Source of the DNA: Terriglobales bacterium
Lineage (GTDB): Bacteria; Acidobacteriota; Terriglobia; Terriglobales; Acidobacteriaceae
DNA length: 64,000 bases
Reading direction: 5' to 3'
NCBI GenBank assembly: GCA_025934735.1
Contig: JAICWP010000019.1
Location: 20,538-84,537 of the forward strand
Below, in pieces: positions 15,272 to 23,853 of this stretch. A program made the position numbers and the translations under genes. The notes below the pieces were generated by a model. It saw only the letters and a program-made list of their open reading frames with translations. It searched no databases and was not told where the DNA came from. How positions within the stretch are numbered: position 1 is the stretch's first letter; every line of letters begins with the position of its first letter.

Positions 15272-15653
15272 CGACCGGTGGCCCACTCAAGCTTTTTTGC
15301 TTGAGTGGGAAAGTCGGCTTATTTTTGCTGCTGGCTTCGCCCCGGGCGTAGCCCACTCAAGCCAACAGCAGGCTTGAATGGGCCACCCCATCTGTTGTGA
15401 AGGTCGCGTCCTTAATGATTGAAAGTGACCGGTGGCCCACTCAAGCGTTTTTTGCTTGAGTGGGAAATCGACCCTGGCCAGCGGCTCTGATTCTGTCTAA
15501 GCTCAAGGCAGAGCAAGAGGTTGCATCGCGGAAGAACACGGTCTATCGGAAGGTAACTACGGTACCTTTGTTGATTGACCCGCGCAAAAAACGCATAGTA
15601 CGATTCCAGCAGTTCCGCAAAAACCAGGCGAAAGGTCCTAAGTCCCAGAGCGC
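15272..15653. repeat. Cluster of repeat family B palindromes (three copies)
   Basis: Palindromes lie at 15282-15309 (CCCACTCAAGC/GCTTGAGTGGG), about 15350-15384 and about 15432-15468, linked by the word GACCGGTGG. The first, 10 bp after the receptor stop, could act as a terminator hairpin. A 65-codon frame to 15657 is not supported. Family members also surround the second receptor gene. Confidence 0.7.
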
Positions 15654-17555
15654 ATGAGGATTCGAAAGCTTTATTGGTATACGCCGTTGCTCGCCGCCCT
15701 GGCTCTGGGCACCACGTCCTGCCAGACCGCGGTCAAGAAGCCGATTATGGCCGCGGCGCCGCCGGTCGCCTCCGCGCCTCCGATCAAGCCCAAGCCTGCT
15801 GCCATCCCTGCGCCCGCTCCCAAGCCGCAGGAAAAAGCTAAGATTGCCGCCAAGCCCGACGCCATTGACGCGCTGGTGGCCCAGGCCGAGGAGCAATATC
15901 AGGCTGGGCAGGCGAACTATTCCGCCGGACACCTGGAAGCCGCCAAGGTCAATTTCGACCGCGCTTTCGACATTCTTACCGAGGCTCCGGGAGGCCCCGA
16001 TTCCGACGAGCGCCTGCAAAAGGAATTCGACAAAATTGTAGATGGGGTGAACAGCCTGGAACTGGTGGCTCTGCAGCAAGGTGATGACTCCACCGAGCAG
16101 AAATCCGAGCCCGCCCCGATTGATGAAACCAACCAGATTACCTTCCCGGTGGACCCCAACCTGAAGGCCAAGGCGGCGCAAGAAATCCGCAAGATCCACT
16201 CCGACCTGCCGCTGACCATGAATGACGCGGTGGCCGGCTACATCAATTACTTCTCCACCCGCGGCCGGGGGGTGCTGGAGCGGGCACTGACCCGCGCCGG
16301 GCTTTACGACGATATGATCCGCCGGGTGTTGAAAGAGGAAGGCGTGCCCCAGGACCTGATTTACCTAGCGGAAGCGGAGTCCGGCTTCCACCCCGTGGCT
16401 CTTTCCCACGTGGGGGCCCGCGGGTTGTGGCAGTTCATGTCCAGCCGCGCTAAAGGCTACGGACTGCAACGGAACCGGTGGGTGGATGAGCGCCAGGATC
16501 CGGAGAAGTCCACCCGGGCCGCGGCCCGCCACTTGAGGGACCTGTACAAGGAGTTTGGCGACTGGTATCTGGCCATGGCGGCCTACAATTCCGGGCCGCT
16601 GACGGTGATGCGGGCGGTGCAGCGCACCGGCTACGCCGATTTCTGGCAGCTCTACCGGCGCAACGTGCTGCCGGGCGAAACGCGCAACTACGTGCCCATC
16701 ATCATCGCTGTGGCCATTATGGCCAAGAACCCGGCGCAGTATGGGCTGGACCAGATTGTTCCCGATAAACCGCTTCCCTCTGACACGGTGACCATTGACT
16801 ACCCCGTGGACCTGCGCCTGGTGGCGGAGTGCGTGGATAGCCCGGTGGCCACGCTACAGGAGTTGAACCCCAGCCTGCTGCGCATGAGCACGCCGCGGGA
16901 AGGCTCGTTCGAGCTGCACCTGCCCGCGGGCACCACCGAGAAATTCCAGACGACCATTGCCGCCATTCCCCGCGACAAGCGAGTATGGTGGCGCTATCAC
17001 ACCGTGACTCAGGGCGACACCCTGGCCGGCGTGGCGCGCAACTATCACACCACCGCGCGCGCCATTGAGGAAGCCAATAGTCTGGACGGCAAGGATCTGG
17101 CCGCGGGGACAAAGCTGATTATTCCGATTGCCGCCGGACGTTATGTGGAAGCGATTGCTTATGCACGCCACCTCACGCGTTATCGCGTGCGCCGGGGCGA
17201 CACCATGACTTCCGTGGCGGAAGATTTCGGAGTTCCCGTGATACGGCTGAAGCGCTGGAACCCGCGCGCGGGGAGCAAGCTGCGCGCCGGCATGGTGCTT
17301 TACCTGCACCGGCCCCTGGCCCCTGGGGAACATGAGGTGGTCTCCACCAGAAAGTCCTCTAAGTCTAAGCGGAGCAGCAATTTACAAGCCGCCTCCCGGG
17401 GCGGGAAAGTGGTTCACAAGGTACAGCGGGGCGAAACTCTCTACAGTATTGCCAACCAGTACAACACCACGGTGGCGGAGCTGCGGCGCACCAACGGCAA
17501 GGTGGCGGCCAACCTGCGTGCCGGCGCCGTGCTGGTGATCCGGGAAAATCCCTGA
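15654..17555 (+). CDS. mltD: MltD-like membrane-bound lytic transglycosylase with three LysM domains
   Basis: The 633-residue protein has an export signal with a loose lipobox (LGTTSC, Cys23) and a Pro/Ala/Lys-rich linker. The lysozyme-like SLT domain covers about 205-370. It includes YLAEAESGFHPVALS with catalytic Glu242, GARGLWQFM, and AMAAYNSG. Three LysM modules follow at about 448-491, 508-551 and 586-630 (TQGDTLAGVARNYHTTARAI, RRGDTMTSVAEDFGV, QRGETLYSIANQYNTTV). It cleaves the MurNAc-GlcNAc bond of peptidoglycan with 1,6-anhydro product formation, and LysM binds glycan. It acts in the periplasm, probably anchored to the outer membrane. Confidence 0.9.
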   Translation: MRIRKLYWYTPLLAALALGTTSCQTAVKKPIMAAAPPVASAPPIKPKPAAIPAPAPKPQEKAKIAAKPDAIDALVAQAEEQYQAGQANYSAGHLEAAKVNFDRAFDILTEAPGGPDSDERLQKEFDKIVDGVNSLELVALQQGDDSTEQKSEPAPIDETNQITFPVDPNLKAKAAQEIRKIHSDLPLTMNDAVAGYINYFSTRGRGVLERALTRAGLYDDMIRRVLKEEGVPQDLIYLAEAESGFHPVALSHVGARGLWQFMSSRAKGYGLQRNRWVDERQDPEKSTRAAARHLRDLYKEFGDWYLAMAAYNSGPLTVMRAVQRTGYADFWQLYRRNVLPGETRNYVPIIIAVAIMAKNPAQYGLDQIVPDKPLPSDTVTIDYPVDLRLVAECVDSPVATLQELNPSLLRMSTPREGSFELHLPAGTTEKFQTTIAAIPRDKRVWWRYHTVTQGDTLAGVARNYHTTARAIEEANSLDGKDLAAGTKLIIPIAAGRYVEAIAYARHLTRYRVRRGDTMTSVAEDFGVPVIRLKRWNPRAGSKLRAGMVLYLHRPLAPGEHEVVSTRKSSKSKRSSNLQAASRGGKVVHKVQRGETLYSIANQYNTTVAELRRTNGKVAANLRAGAVLVIRENP

Positions 17556-17646
17556 AAATCTTCTTGCCCTGGCGCTAACGACGCAATCTCTCCGCAAGGT
17601 GTAATATGCGGTGCAGCGCGTCACGGTGGCGGCAAAAACGCTGTGC

Positions 17647-17652
17647 TATAAT
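17647..17652 (+). promoter_or_regulatory. Perfect -10 box upstream of the histone-like gene
   Basis: TATAAT with no clear -35 partner (CGGTGG at the 17-bp position), 124 bp before the start codon at 17777. Confidence 0.4.
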
Positions 17653-17776
17653 CGCGCGCCGCTCGGGAAGAACGCCTTCTCGAGCTAAAGCGGTCCTGCA
17701 GTTCTTGTTTCAATTCCTAAATGGACGGGTTGCCGTTGCGGTGGCGGCAGCTGCGCAGCAGAGATCAGGAGGAGCC

Positions 17777-18232
17777 ATGCGATTTTCGAATGATGAGACG
17801 CTGTACGGACGGGATGACGATATGGATGAATTTGGCGACACCGGTTCTTACGGCGAGTCGCTGGAAGAAGATTACGAGGAAGAGGAAGAAGAGGAAGAAG
17901 AACCGGCAGGTGGCACGGCAGGGCAAGGGCCGAGCATGCCGGCCATAACGCCGGAACGGGAGGAAACCACGGTCGGCGGAGGCGGCGGCGGCGGCCGGCG
18001 CGCTCCGGCCAAGAAAAAGGCGCCCGCGCGCAAAGCGGCGGCCAAACGTCCGGCGGCTCGCGCCAAAAAGGGCGGGGCGAAAAAGGGCGGGGCGAAAAAA
18101 GGTGGGGCAAAGAAGAGCGGGGCCAAGAAAAAAGCCGCCAAGCGGGGCGGCAGCAGCAGCCGGGGCAAGTCATCGGCACGTAAAGGCGGCAAAGCGAAAA
18201 GCAAGAGTTCTTCGCGCCGCAAGCGCCGGTAG
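17777..18232 (+). CDS. Histone H1-like protein with acidic N-terminal and lysine-rich C-terminal halves
   Basis: The protein has 151 residues from the ATG at 17777, which has AGGAGGAG upstream. The first 45 residues are very acidic with a run of glutamates (residues about 31-43). After a Gly run, the C-terminal 80 residues are Lys/Ala/Arg-rich (APAKKKAPARKAAAKRP). They include tandem KKGGA units at about 93-112, encoded by near-identical 15-bp repeats at 18069-18113. The basic half resembles bacterial H1-like nucleoid proteins. The acidic head is unusual and may shield or regulate DNA binding. It is a single gene closed by a strong terminator. Confidence 0.75.
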   Translation: MRFSNDETLYGRDDDMDEFGDTGSYGESLEEDYEEEEEEEEEPAGGTAGQGPSMPAITPEREETTVGGGGGGGRRAPAKKKAPARKAAAKRPAARAKKGGAKKGGAKKGGAKKSGAKKKAAKRGGSSSRGKSSARKGGKAKSKSSSRRKRR

Positions 18233-18254
18233 ATTTCAATTACTCTGATTCATC

Positions 18255-18286
18255 AAGCCGCGGGATTCTCCGCGGCTTTTGTTTTA
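18255..18286 (+). terminator. Intrinsic terminator of the histone-like gene
   Basis: GCCGCGG-6 nt-CCGCGGC followed by TTTTGTTTTAT, 23 bp after the stop. Confidence 0.85.
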
Positions 18287-18288
18287 TA

Positions 18289-18542
18289 AAACCAAAACCG
18301 CAGAGGACGCGGAGATTTGGAGGGGAATATCTGAAATCCCTTTGCGGTGCTCTGCGTTTTCTAGCACGCGCTCCGGCCGACCAAAACCGCAGAGGACGCA
18401 GGGGACGCGGAGGTTTGAAGGGGAATATCTGAAATCTCTTGCTGTGCTCTGGACCGAAACCGTAGAGAAGCCTAGAAAACCTGGAGAATGCGACCAGGGG
18501 TTCCTCTGCGTCCTTCGCGTCCTCTGCGGTTTTCATTCAACA
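18289..18542. repeat. Composite repeat family A: two direct units and an inverted arm
   Basis: Two related units of about 75 bp begin AAAACCGCAGAGGACGC at about 18292 and 18380 and share GGGGAATATCTGAAATC. An inverted arm, GCGTCCTCTGCGGTTTT, closes the structure at about 18520-18536. Nothing in it looks coding. Confidence 0.75.
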
Positions 18543-18548
18543 GGCTGG

Positions 18549-18764
18549 TTATTTCTTGTGCTCCACGGCGGAGAGGCAGCGGCCGTAAAGCTCGAGCAGA
18601 TGGGTGGCGTAGTCTTCGGGCTTGGAAGCCACGCTGGACCCAAACCCTGCGCCGGCCGAGCCGGTCTTGCCATAGCCGGTGGTCATGGCGATGAACCGCA
18701 TCATATCGAGTGCGATGTCTTCGTTGCGCCGCGTACCCACAGGAAAATTGCCCGCGTCGTTCAT
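18549..18764 (-). CDS. Small conserved-looking hypothetical protein
   Basis: The 71-residue protein starts at the ATG at 18764 and has an excellent ribosome site (GGGGAGGAATTC). A longer frame upstream runs into repeat family C and is rejected. The sequence is a single helical domain (RRNEDIALDMMRFIAMTTG) with a Gly-rich middle (GYGKTGSAGAGFG) and an amphipathic end (YATHLLELYGRCLSAVEHKK). No family name can be given. It lies between two repeat clusters. Confidence 0.6.
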   Translation of the reverse strand: MNDAGNFPVGTRRNEDIALDMMRFIAMTTGYGKTGSAGAGFGSSVASKPEDYATHLLELYGRCLSAVEHKK

Positions 18765-19262
18765 GAATTCCTCCCCAGAAGAATGAGGCGCGGAGCCGGC
18801 CTCAGCGTTGCCGCACTTGCGCCAAAATCCGATATTACCAGAGGAAACCGGGAGAAGATGGTGGGGCGTCTTGCAGAGGCAGAGGCGAGCTGCGCTCGCT
18901 CGCAACGGGGCAGAGCCCCGTGCCCACACGAGCAGATAAGGCGAGGGCGCCTGTGCCCACGATATAAGGCGAGTTGCGCTCGCCCGCACGGGGCAGAGCC
19001 CCGTGCCCACACGATTGCGGAAGGCGCTTGCGCCTTCACCTTGTGCCCACGTGATGCGCCCTCACGGTGCGCCCCCATACTGTCGGAAGCCAGCCGAAAA
19101 ATCGACCTATAAAATGTCCGCAGGCGAGTTCTGCCTCGTATACAATTCGGCATCACTATCCCGTTCTAAACCGGCTCAGGGTTCCAGCACGTCACAATTA
19201 GAAACGGCCGCTCACGGCGCAATGGAGTTTTGCGCTGCCGGCGCGGAGTGAAGGAATCGGTT
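18765..19262. repeat. Long cluster of repeat family C and gene-free upstream region
   Basis: Bases 18882-19080 carry at least four overlapping palindromes of the GGGGCAGAGCCCCGTGCCCA and GGCGAGGGCGCCTGTGCCCA types. The remaining bases up to 19262 are the upstream region of the oxidoreductase operon, with a possible -10 (TACAAT near 19140). Confidence 0.6.
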
Positions 19263-19982
19263 TTGGCCAGCATCGAGGATAAGAAACTGAAGCGGCTGAG
19301 CCGCCGCGAGCTGCTGAAGCTGGCTCCGGTGCTGGCGGTGGGCGCTTTCGCAGTCACGCGCTGGCAAGACGGGCTGGTGGGGCGCGGTGTGCGCCTGAGC
19401 GACTGGGCTTCCGGCCTGCTCTTCCGCCGCCATCATCCGGCGAAGACTTTCAGCGATGCCGACGTGGTTCCCGTCGAGAAATTTCCCTACAACGGCTATG
19501 ACGACCTGGATCCCGGCGTTGACCTGGACAGCTGGACGCTGACGGTGGCGGGCAACGTGCGCCATCCCGGGGAGTACACGCTGGCGCAAGTCCAGGCGCT
19601 GCCCAAGATCCGCCAGAACACGCGCCACGTATGCGTCGAGGGCTGGGATGTGATCGGCTCCTTCGGCGGGGCGCGGATATCCGATCTCCTCGGCCTGGTG
19701 GGCGCGGACACCAGCTCACGTTTTGTCACGGTGGAGTGCGCTGACGATTATTACGAGTCGCTGGACATGGCCACGGCGCTGCACCCGCAGTCGCTGTTGT
19801 GTTACGAAATGTACGGCAAGCCGCTGGACCGCGGGCACGGCGCGCCGTTGCGGCTGAGCTTGCCCACCAAGCTGGGCTATAAATCCGCCAAATACCTGAC
19901 CAAGCTGACGGTGGCCAACGTTCTGGGCGCGCAGCGCGGCTACTGGGAAGACCAGGGCTACAGCTGGCACGCGGGTCTTTAG
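19263..19982 (+). CDS. Sulfite oxidase/MsrP-like molybdopterin oxidoreductase
   Basis: The protein has 239 residues from a TTG at 19263, which has AAGGA upstream; earlier TTG and GTG starts are possible. A twin-arginine signal (RLSRRELLKLAPVLAVGAFA) exports the folded protein. The oxidoreductase molybdopterin-binding fold is marked by LDSWTLTVAGNVRHPGEYTL, then HVCVEGWDVIGSFGG, whose Cys is the expected molybdenum ligand, and later YEMYGKPLDRGHGAPLRLS. There is no C-terminal dimerisation domain, so it resembles the short MsrP/YedY type. The next gene encodes a membrane cytochrome b, a likely electron partner. The substrate is unknown. Confidence 0.85.
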   Translation: MASIEDKKLKRLSRRELLKLAPVLAVGAFAVTRWQDGLVGRGVRLSDWASGLLFRRHHPAKTFSDADVVPVEKFPYNGYDDLDPGVDLDSWTLTVAGNVRHPGEYTLAQVQALPKIRQNTRHVCVEGWDVIGSFGGARISDLLGLVGADTSSRFVTVECADDYYESLDMATALHPQSLLCYEMYGKPLDRGHGAPLRLSLPTKLGYKSAKYLTKLTVANVLGAQRGYWEDQGYSWHAGL

Positions 19983-19988
19983 GAGAGC

Positions 19989-20708
19989 ATGGCGAGCGGA
20001 GCACAAGCCGGGGAGCCGGAAGCCCAGCCGGAACAGCGAATCCAGCTGGTGACGGCGGCCTATGAGCATCCCTGGGCCATCCGCTTCACGCACTGGCTGA
20101 ACGCTGCCGCGGTGTTTGTGCTGGCGGCCAGCGGGCTGCGCATCTTCCGCGCCTTCCCCAGCTTCGGCGCAAAAATTCCCGAGCGCGACCTGGTCAACAT
20201 TCCCAAGGCGCTCACCCTGGGCGGGTGGCTGGGGGGAGCGCTGCAGTGGCACTTCACCTTCATGTGGCTATTCGCGGGCAGCGGCGTGCTCTACCTCGCC
20301 TACCAACTGCTGAGCGGCCATTACAAGACAGTGCTGTTCGTGCCGCGCGACGTCAAGGGCGTGTGGCCCATGGCGCGCCACTACTTCCTGTTTGGCCCCA
20401 AACCGGCGCTGACGGAACAATACAACCCGCTGCAGAAACTGGCTTACACCGCGACGGTGCTGTGCGGGGTGGCGTCGTTTCTCACCGGCCTGGTTCTGTA
20501 CAAGCCCGTGCAGTTTCCCTGGCTGGCGTGGCCGATGGGCGGCTTCCATTGGGCACGGGTTTGGCATTTTGCGGCGATGTGCGGTTTCCTGGCATTCATA
20601 CCCGGTCACTTGATTATGGTTGCGCTGCATGGCTGGTCGAATTTCGTCTCCATGCTGACGGGATGGAAGCGCGATCCCGAATACCTGTCACGCAGAAGTA
20701 CGCCGTAA
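19989..20708 (+). CDS. Cytochrome b561/hydrogenase-type membrane cytochrome b
   Basis: The 239 residues form four to five membrane helices with histidines placed for two haems: HPWAIRFTHWLNAAAVFVLA, WHFTFMWLFAGSGVLYLAY and FHWARVWHFAAMCGFLAF followed by GHLIMVALHGW. This is the pattern of the Ni-hydrogenase/b561 family, which exchanges electrons between quinones and periplasmic enzymes. The gene starts 6 bp after the molybdoenzyme gene, so the two are surely co-transcribed and probably form one membrane-anchored redox complex. Confidence 0.87.
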   Translation: MASGAQAGEPEAQPEQRIQLVTAAYEHPWAIRFTHWLNAAAVFVLAASGLRIFRAFPSFGAKIPERDLVNIPKALTLGGWLGGALQWHFTFMWLFAGSGVLYLAYQLLSGHYKTVLFVPRDVKGVWPMARHYFLFGPKPALTEQYNPLQKLAYTATVLCGVASFLTGLVLYKPVQFPWLAWPMGGFHWARVWHFAAMCGFLAFIPGHLIMVALHGWSNFVSMLTGWKRDPEYLSRRSTP

Positions 20709-20777
20709 GTGATTCTTGGCAGTCAGGCATCTTCACTCAACCCGAACCCCCTGGGTTCGAACTTGGAGGCAACACAA

Positions 20778-20999
20778 ATGCGCAAGTACCTGATGAGCCT
20801 ACTAGCAGCGATGTTTCTGCTGGGTTCGCTCTCCCTGTTTGCTCAACCTCGCACCGGGCAGGATGCCATGAAGCAGGATGCAGCCCCGAGCGATACCGCC
20901 AAGCCCGCGAAGAAGGCTAAGAAGGCACAGAAGGCTAAGGCGAAGAAGGCCAAAAAAGAAAAGAAGATGGACAAGAAAGCCGACGAGATGAAGCACTGA
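20778..20999 (+). CDS. Small exported lysine-rich protein
   Basis: The protein has 73 residues from the ATG at 20778, which has a GGAGG ribosome site. A signal peptide (MRKYLMSLLAAMFLLGSLSL) ends near LFAQ. The mature part is almost only Lys/Ala (AKKAKKAQKAKAKKAKKEKK). Its repetitive basic nature suggests binding to nucleic acid, lipid A or other polyanions outside the cytoplasm. It lies 69 bp after the cytochrome gene on the same strand. Confidence 0.65.
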   Translation: MRKYLMSLLAAMFLLGSLSLFAQPRTGQDAMKQDAAPSDTAKPAKKAKKAQKAKAKKAKKEKKMDKKADEMKH

Positions 21000-21052
21000 G
21001 GTGAGATTCCGGGCGGGGCGAGGGCGCCCTGCCCGGACTTCCGGAGAAACTG

Positions 21053-21343
21053 ATGAGCAGGCGCGTATGGACCGGGGTAGTACTGGCGGCGGGGCTTATG
21101 GCAGCAGCCGTCGGCTATGGCTATTCGCGCCCGGGCGCGACCGCAACCCTGCTCTCCCGGCACAGCATGCCCGCCATGCAGGCGCCGGCACGCGAGGTGG
21201 CCATAACGCCTGAAGGCAAACTGTTCCACGATCCCTCCTGCCCCTACATTCATGGCAAGCCAGAGATGGTGAGCGCTCAGGAAGCAGCTCGCCGCGGCTA
21301 CACCCCCTGCCCGCGATGCCTGGGCAAGTACTTGCGGCGGTGA
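21053..21343 (+). CDS. Small membrane-anchored metal-binding-like protein
   Basis: The 96-residue protein has an N-terminal membrane segment (WTGVVLAAGLMAAAVGYGY). A short exported domain follows, with KLFHDPSCPYIHG and later RRGYTPCPRCLGKYL. The arrangement Cys...Cys-x2-Cys with His resembles the Ada N-terminal zinc domain motif, but no DNA-repair domain is present. It lies 53 bp after the lysine-rich gene and probably belongs to the molybdoenzyme operon. A role in metal or haem handling there is speculative. Confidence 0.6.
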   Translation: MSRRVWTGVVLAAGLMAAAVGYGYSRPGATATLLSRHSMPAMQAPAREVAITPEGKLFHDPSCPYIHGKPEMVSAQEAARRGYTPCPRCLGKYLRR

Positions 21344-21543
21344 AGCCCGAAATTCCTGCGTCCCGGCGAGCAGCCTCCCAGTTCCGCTAACCCGTGCTAG
21401 CATAGACAGTTTGTTGGGGCTGTGGGGAGCTTCCGAGCAACTCCTAGGGGCAGCTCGGAATCCTATTGCGGGTCAGCCCGGGGCAGTAAAACGCGCAAAT
21501 CATCGCTGTCAGCGAACGGCAACCTGGAATCTCTCACCTGTTT

Positions 21544-23853
21544 ATGCACAGCGGCAAAAAGGGGAAGCCTGTAGCAACCCCTGACGACATCTTTGCGGGC
21601 GGGGGCAGCATGGGCGCCGTTCTTCGCCTGGTTCCGGCTGCCATCGCCATGCTCCGGGGACCGGAGCATGTCTGGACGTATGTAAACCCTGCCTACCTGG
21701 AAGCCGTGGGCCGCTGCCGCGAGGATCTCCTGGGCAAACCTATCCGCAAGACCTTGACTGAGGTCGAAGGACAGGGCTTTTTTGAACTGCTGGACGGGGT
21801 GTACCAGACCGGTGAACCCTGCAGCAGAACGGAAGCGAGAGTGCTCCTGAAGCGCGGCCCCGGCGGCCAGCTCGAGGACACCTATTTCAACTTTTTATAT
21901 CACCCCATGAAAGATGCCTTCGGACGAGTGGAAGGCATTTTTGTGCACGCGGTGGACGTCACAGCGCAGGTGAAGGCGCGCGCCGCCATCGAGCAGCGCG
22001 AACAGCAGTTCCGCATGCTGGCCGAATCCATTCCCCAGCTGGACTGGATGGCCAATGCCGACGGCTGGATTTACTGGTACAACCAGCGCTGGTACGACTA
22101 CACGGGCACCCGGCCGGAGCAGATGCTGGGTTGGGGGTGGCAATCGGTCCACGACCCGCAGGTGCTGCCCAAAGTATTGGAGCGCTGGCAGGCTTCGATT
22201 CGGACCGGCGAACCGTTTGAAATGGTGTTTCCGCTGCGCGGCGCCGATGGAACCTTTCGCCAGTTCCTGACCCGGACCGTGCCGGTGCGCGATTCTGAAG
22301 GCAAGGTCGTGCGCTGGTTCGGCACCAATACCGACATCACCACGCAACAGCGTTCGGAAGAAGCCCTGCGCAAAAGCGAAGAGCGGCTGCGCGCCGCGCT
22401 GGCCGCTTCCGAAACCGGAACCTATCGCTGGGATCCCAACCGCGGCGTGTTTCTGGAATTCGACGAAAGCCTGAAACGCCTGTTCGGCTTACCGGCCAGC
22501 GCGGAAGTCCGCACCACCGAAGATTTTGTCCGCCTGGTATATAGCGACGACGTTCCCGATCTGCTTGCTGCGGTGGAACGCTGCCGAAAGGGCACCGATT
22601 TTGAAATGGAGTACCGGGTGAAGCTGCCGGACGGAAGCATCCGCTGGCTGTATGACCGCGGAAAGATGGTGTTCCAGGATGGGAAACCGGCGTACCTGGT
22701 GGGGGCGTGCACGGATACAAGCAGCCGCAAGATAGAGGAGAGCGCAAACTCGAAGCTGGCTGCCATCGTGGAATCATCCGACGACGCCATTGTCAGCAAG
22801 GACCTGAACGGCATTGTGGCCAGCTGGAACGCAGGGGCGGAGCGAATGTTTGGCTACAGGGCGGCGGAAATTGTCGGCCGGCCGATCACCACCATCATTC
22901 ACCCAGAGCTGCACGACGACGAGACCCGAATCCTGAGCAAACTGCGGCGCGGTGAGCGCATTGACCACTTCGAAACCGTGCGCGTGACTAAATCGGGCGA
23001 GCGCCTGGATGTTTCTTTGACTATCTCGCCGGTAAGAGATCAGAACGGACGGGTGATTGGAGCGGCCAAGATCGCGCGCGACATCACCCAGCGCAAGAAA
23101 ACGGAAGAAGCGCTGCGCATGAGCGACAAGCTGGCCACCACCGGGCGGCTGGCGGCAACGGTGGCGCACGAGATCAATAACCCGCTGGAATCGGTGGTCA
23201 ACCTGGTTTACCTGGCCAAGAGCCAGAAGGGCCTGCCGGAGAACGTGCGCGAGTACCTGCTTGCCGCCGAAGAAGAACTGGACAGGGTTTCGCAGCTCAC
23301 GCGGCAGGCGCTGGGTTTTTACCGGGAAAAGACCGCCGCCACCACCATCCGGGTGGCGCCCATCCTTTCCCAACTGCGCACCGTGTTCTCTCCCAAAACC
23401 ACCAACAAGCGCATTGACCTGCAGATTGAGGTGGACCAGGATCCGGAAATTGTGGCGGTACCGGGCGAGTTGCGGCAGTTGTTCGCCAACCTGCTGAGCA
23501 ACAGCATAGACGCGGTGCCATTGGATGGGACCATCCGGGTGCGGATATCGCAAGCCAGAGACTTCAATGGTTCCGGCCTTTTCGGGGCGCGGGTGACTAT
23601 TGCCGATACCGGTCCGGGCATTGATCCCACGCACCGGGCCAGGATTTTTGAGCCTTTCTTCACCACCAAAAAGGAAGTGGGGACGGGGCTGGGCCTGTGG
23701 GTCTCCAAAGGCATCGTGGATCGGCACGGAGGCAAAATCCGGCTGCGCAGCAGGACCACCCCCGGCAGCAGCGGGACGGTGTTTTCCGTGTTCCTGCCGG
23801 CGAATGCGGCGGAAGTGCAGGATGTGCGCAACGTGCTAAAAGAAGCGGTGTAA
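21544..23853 (+). CDS. Cytoplasmic multi-PAS sensor histidine kinase
   Basis: The 769 residues contain four PAS domains at about 20-140, 150-270, 285-395 and 400-520. Visible motifs include PQLDWMANADGWIYWYNQRW, LVYSDDVPDLL, and SSDDAIVSKDLNGIVASWN. The HisKA helix follows with VAHEINNPLES (His542), and then a HATPase domain with NLLSNSIDAV, IADTGPGID and GTGLGLWVSKGIV. There are no membrane helices. It should autophosphorylate on His542 in response to a PAS-sensed signal and pass phosphate to a receiver encoded elsewhere. No regulator gene is adjacent. Confidence 0.9.
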   Translation: MHSGKKGKPVATPDDIFAGGGSMGAVLRLVPAAIAMLRGPEHVWTYVNPAYLEAVGRCREDLLGKPIRKTLTEVEGQGFFELLDGVYQTGEPCSRTEARVLLKRGPGGQLEDTYFNFLYHPMKDAFGRVEGIFVHAVDVTAQVKARAAIEQREQQFRMLAESIPQLDWMANADGWIYWYNQRWYDYTGTRPEQMLGWGWQSVHDPQVLPKVLERWQASIRTGEPFEMVFPLRGADGTFRQFLTRTVPVRDSEGKVVRWFGTNTDITTQQRSEEALRKSEERLRAALAASETGTYRWDPNRGVFLEFDESLKRLFGLPASAEVRTTEDFVRLVYSDDVPDLLAAVERCRKGTDFEMEYRVKLPDGSIRWLYDRGKMVFQDGKPAYLVGACTDTSSRKIEESANSKLAAIVESSDDAIVSKDLNGIVASWNAGAERMFGYRAAEIVGRPITTIIHPELHDDETRILSKLRRGERIDHFETVRVTKSGERLDVSLTISPVRDQNGRVIGAAKIARDITQRKKTEEALRMSDKLATTGRLAATVAHEINNPLESVVNLVYLAKSQKGLPENVREYLLAAEEELDRVSQLTRQALGFYREKTAATTIRVAPILSQLRTVFSPKTTNKRIDLQIEVDQDPEIVAVPGELRQLFANLLSNSIDAVPLDGTIRVRISQARDFNGSGLFGARVTIADTGPGIDPTHRARIFEPFFTTKKEVGTGLGLWVSKGIVDRHGGKIRLRSRTTPGSSGTVFSVFLPANAAEVQDVRNVLKEAV

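Noticed and set aside
13526..15286. 586-codon minus-strand frame opposite receptor 1 (and a 390-codon one at 12290-13462)
   Set aside because: It is antisense to a clear TonB-dependent receptor. Its Gly/Val/Arg-rich, motif-free translation is typical of high-GC shadow frames.
18549..19010. 154-codon form of the small hypothetical gene
   Set aside because: The N-terminal 82 codons translate repeat family C; the ATG at 18764 has a far better ribosome site.
20745..20775. tRNA-like GGTTCGAA sequence
   Set aside because: The surrounding bases cannot form acceptor and anticodon stems; it is the ribosome-site region of the lysine-rich gene.
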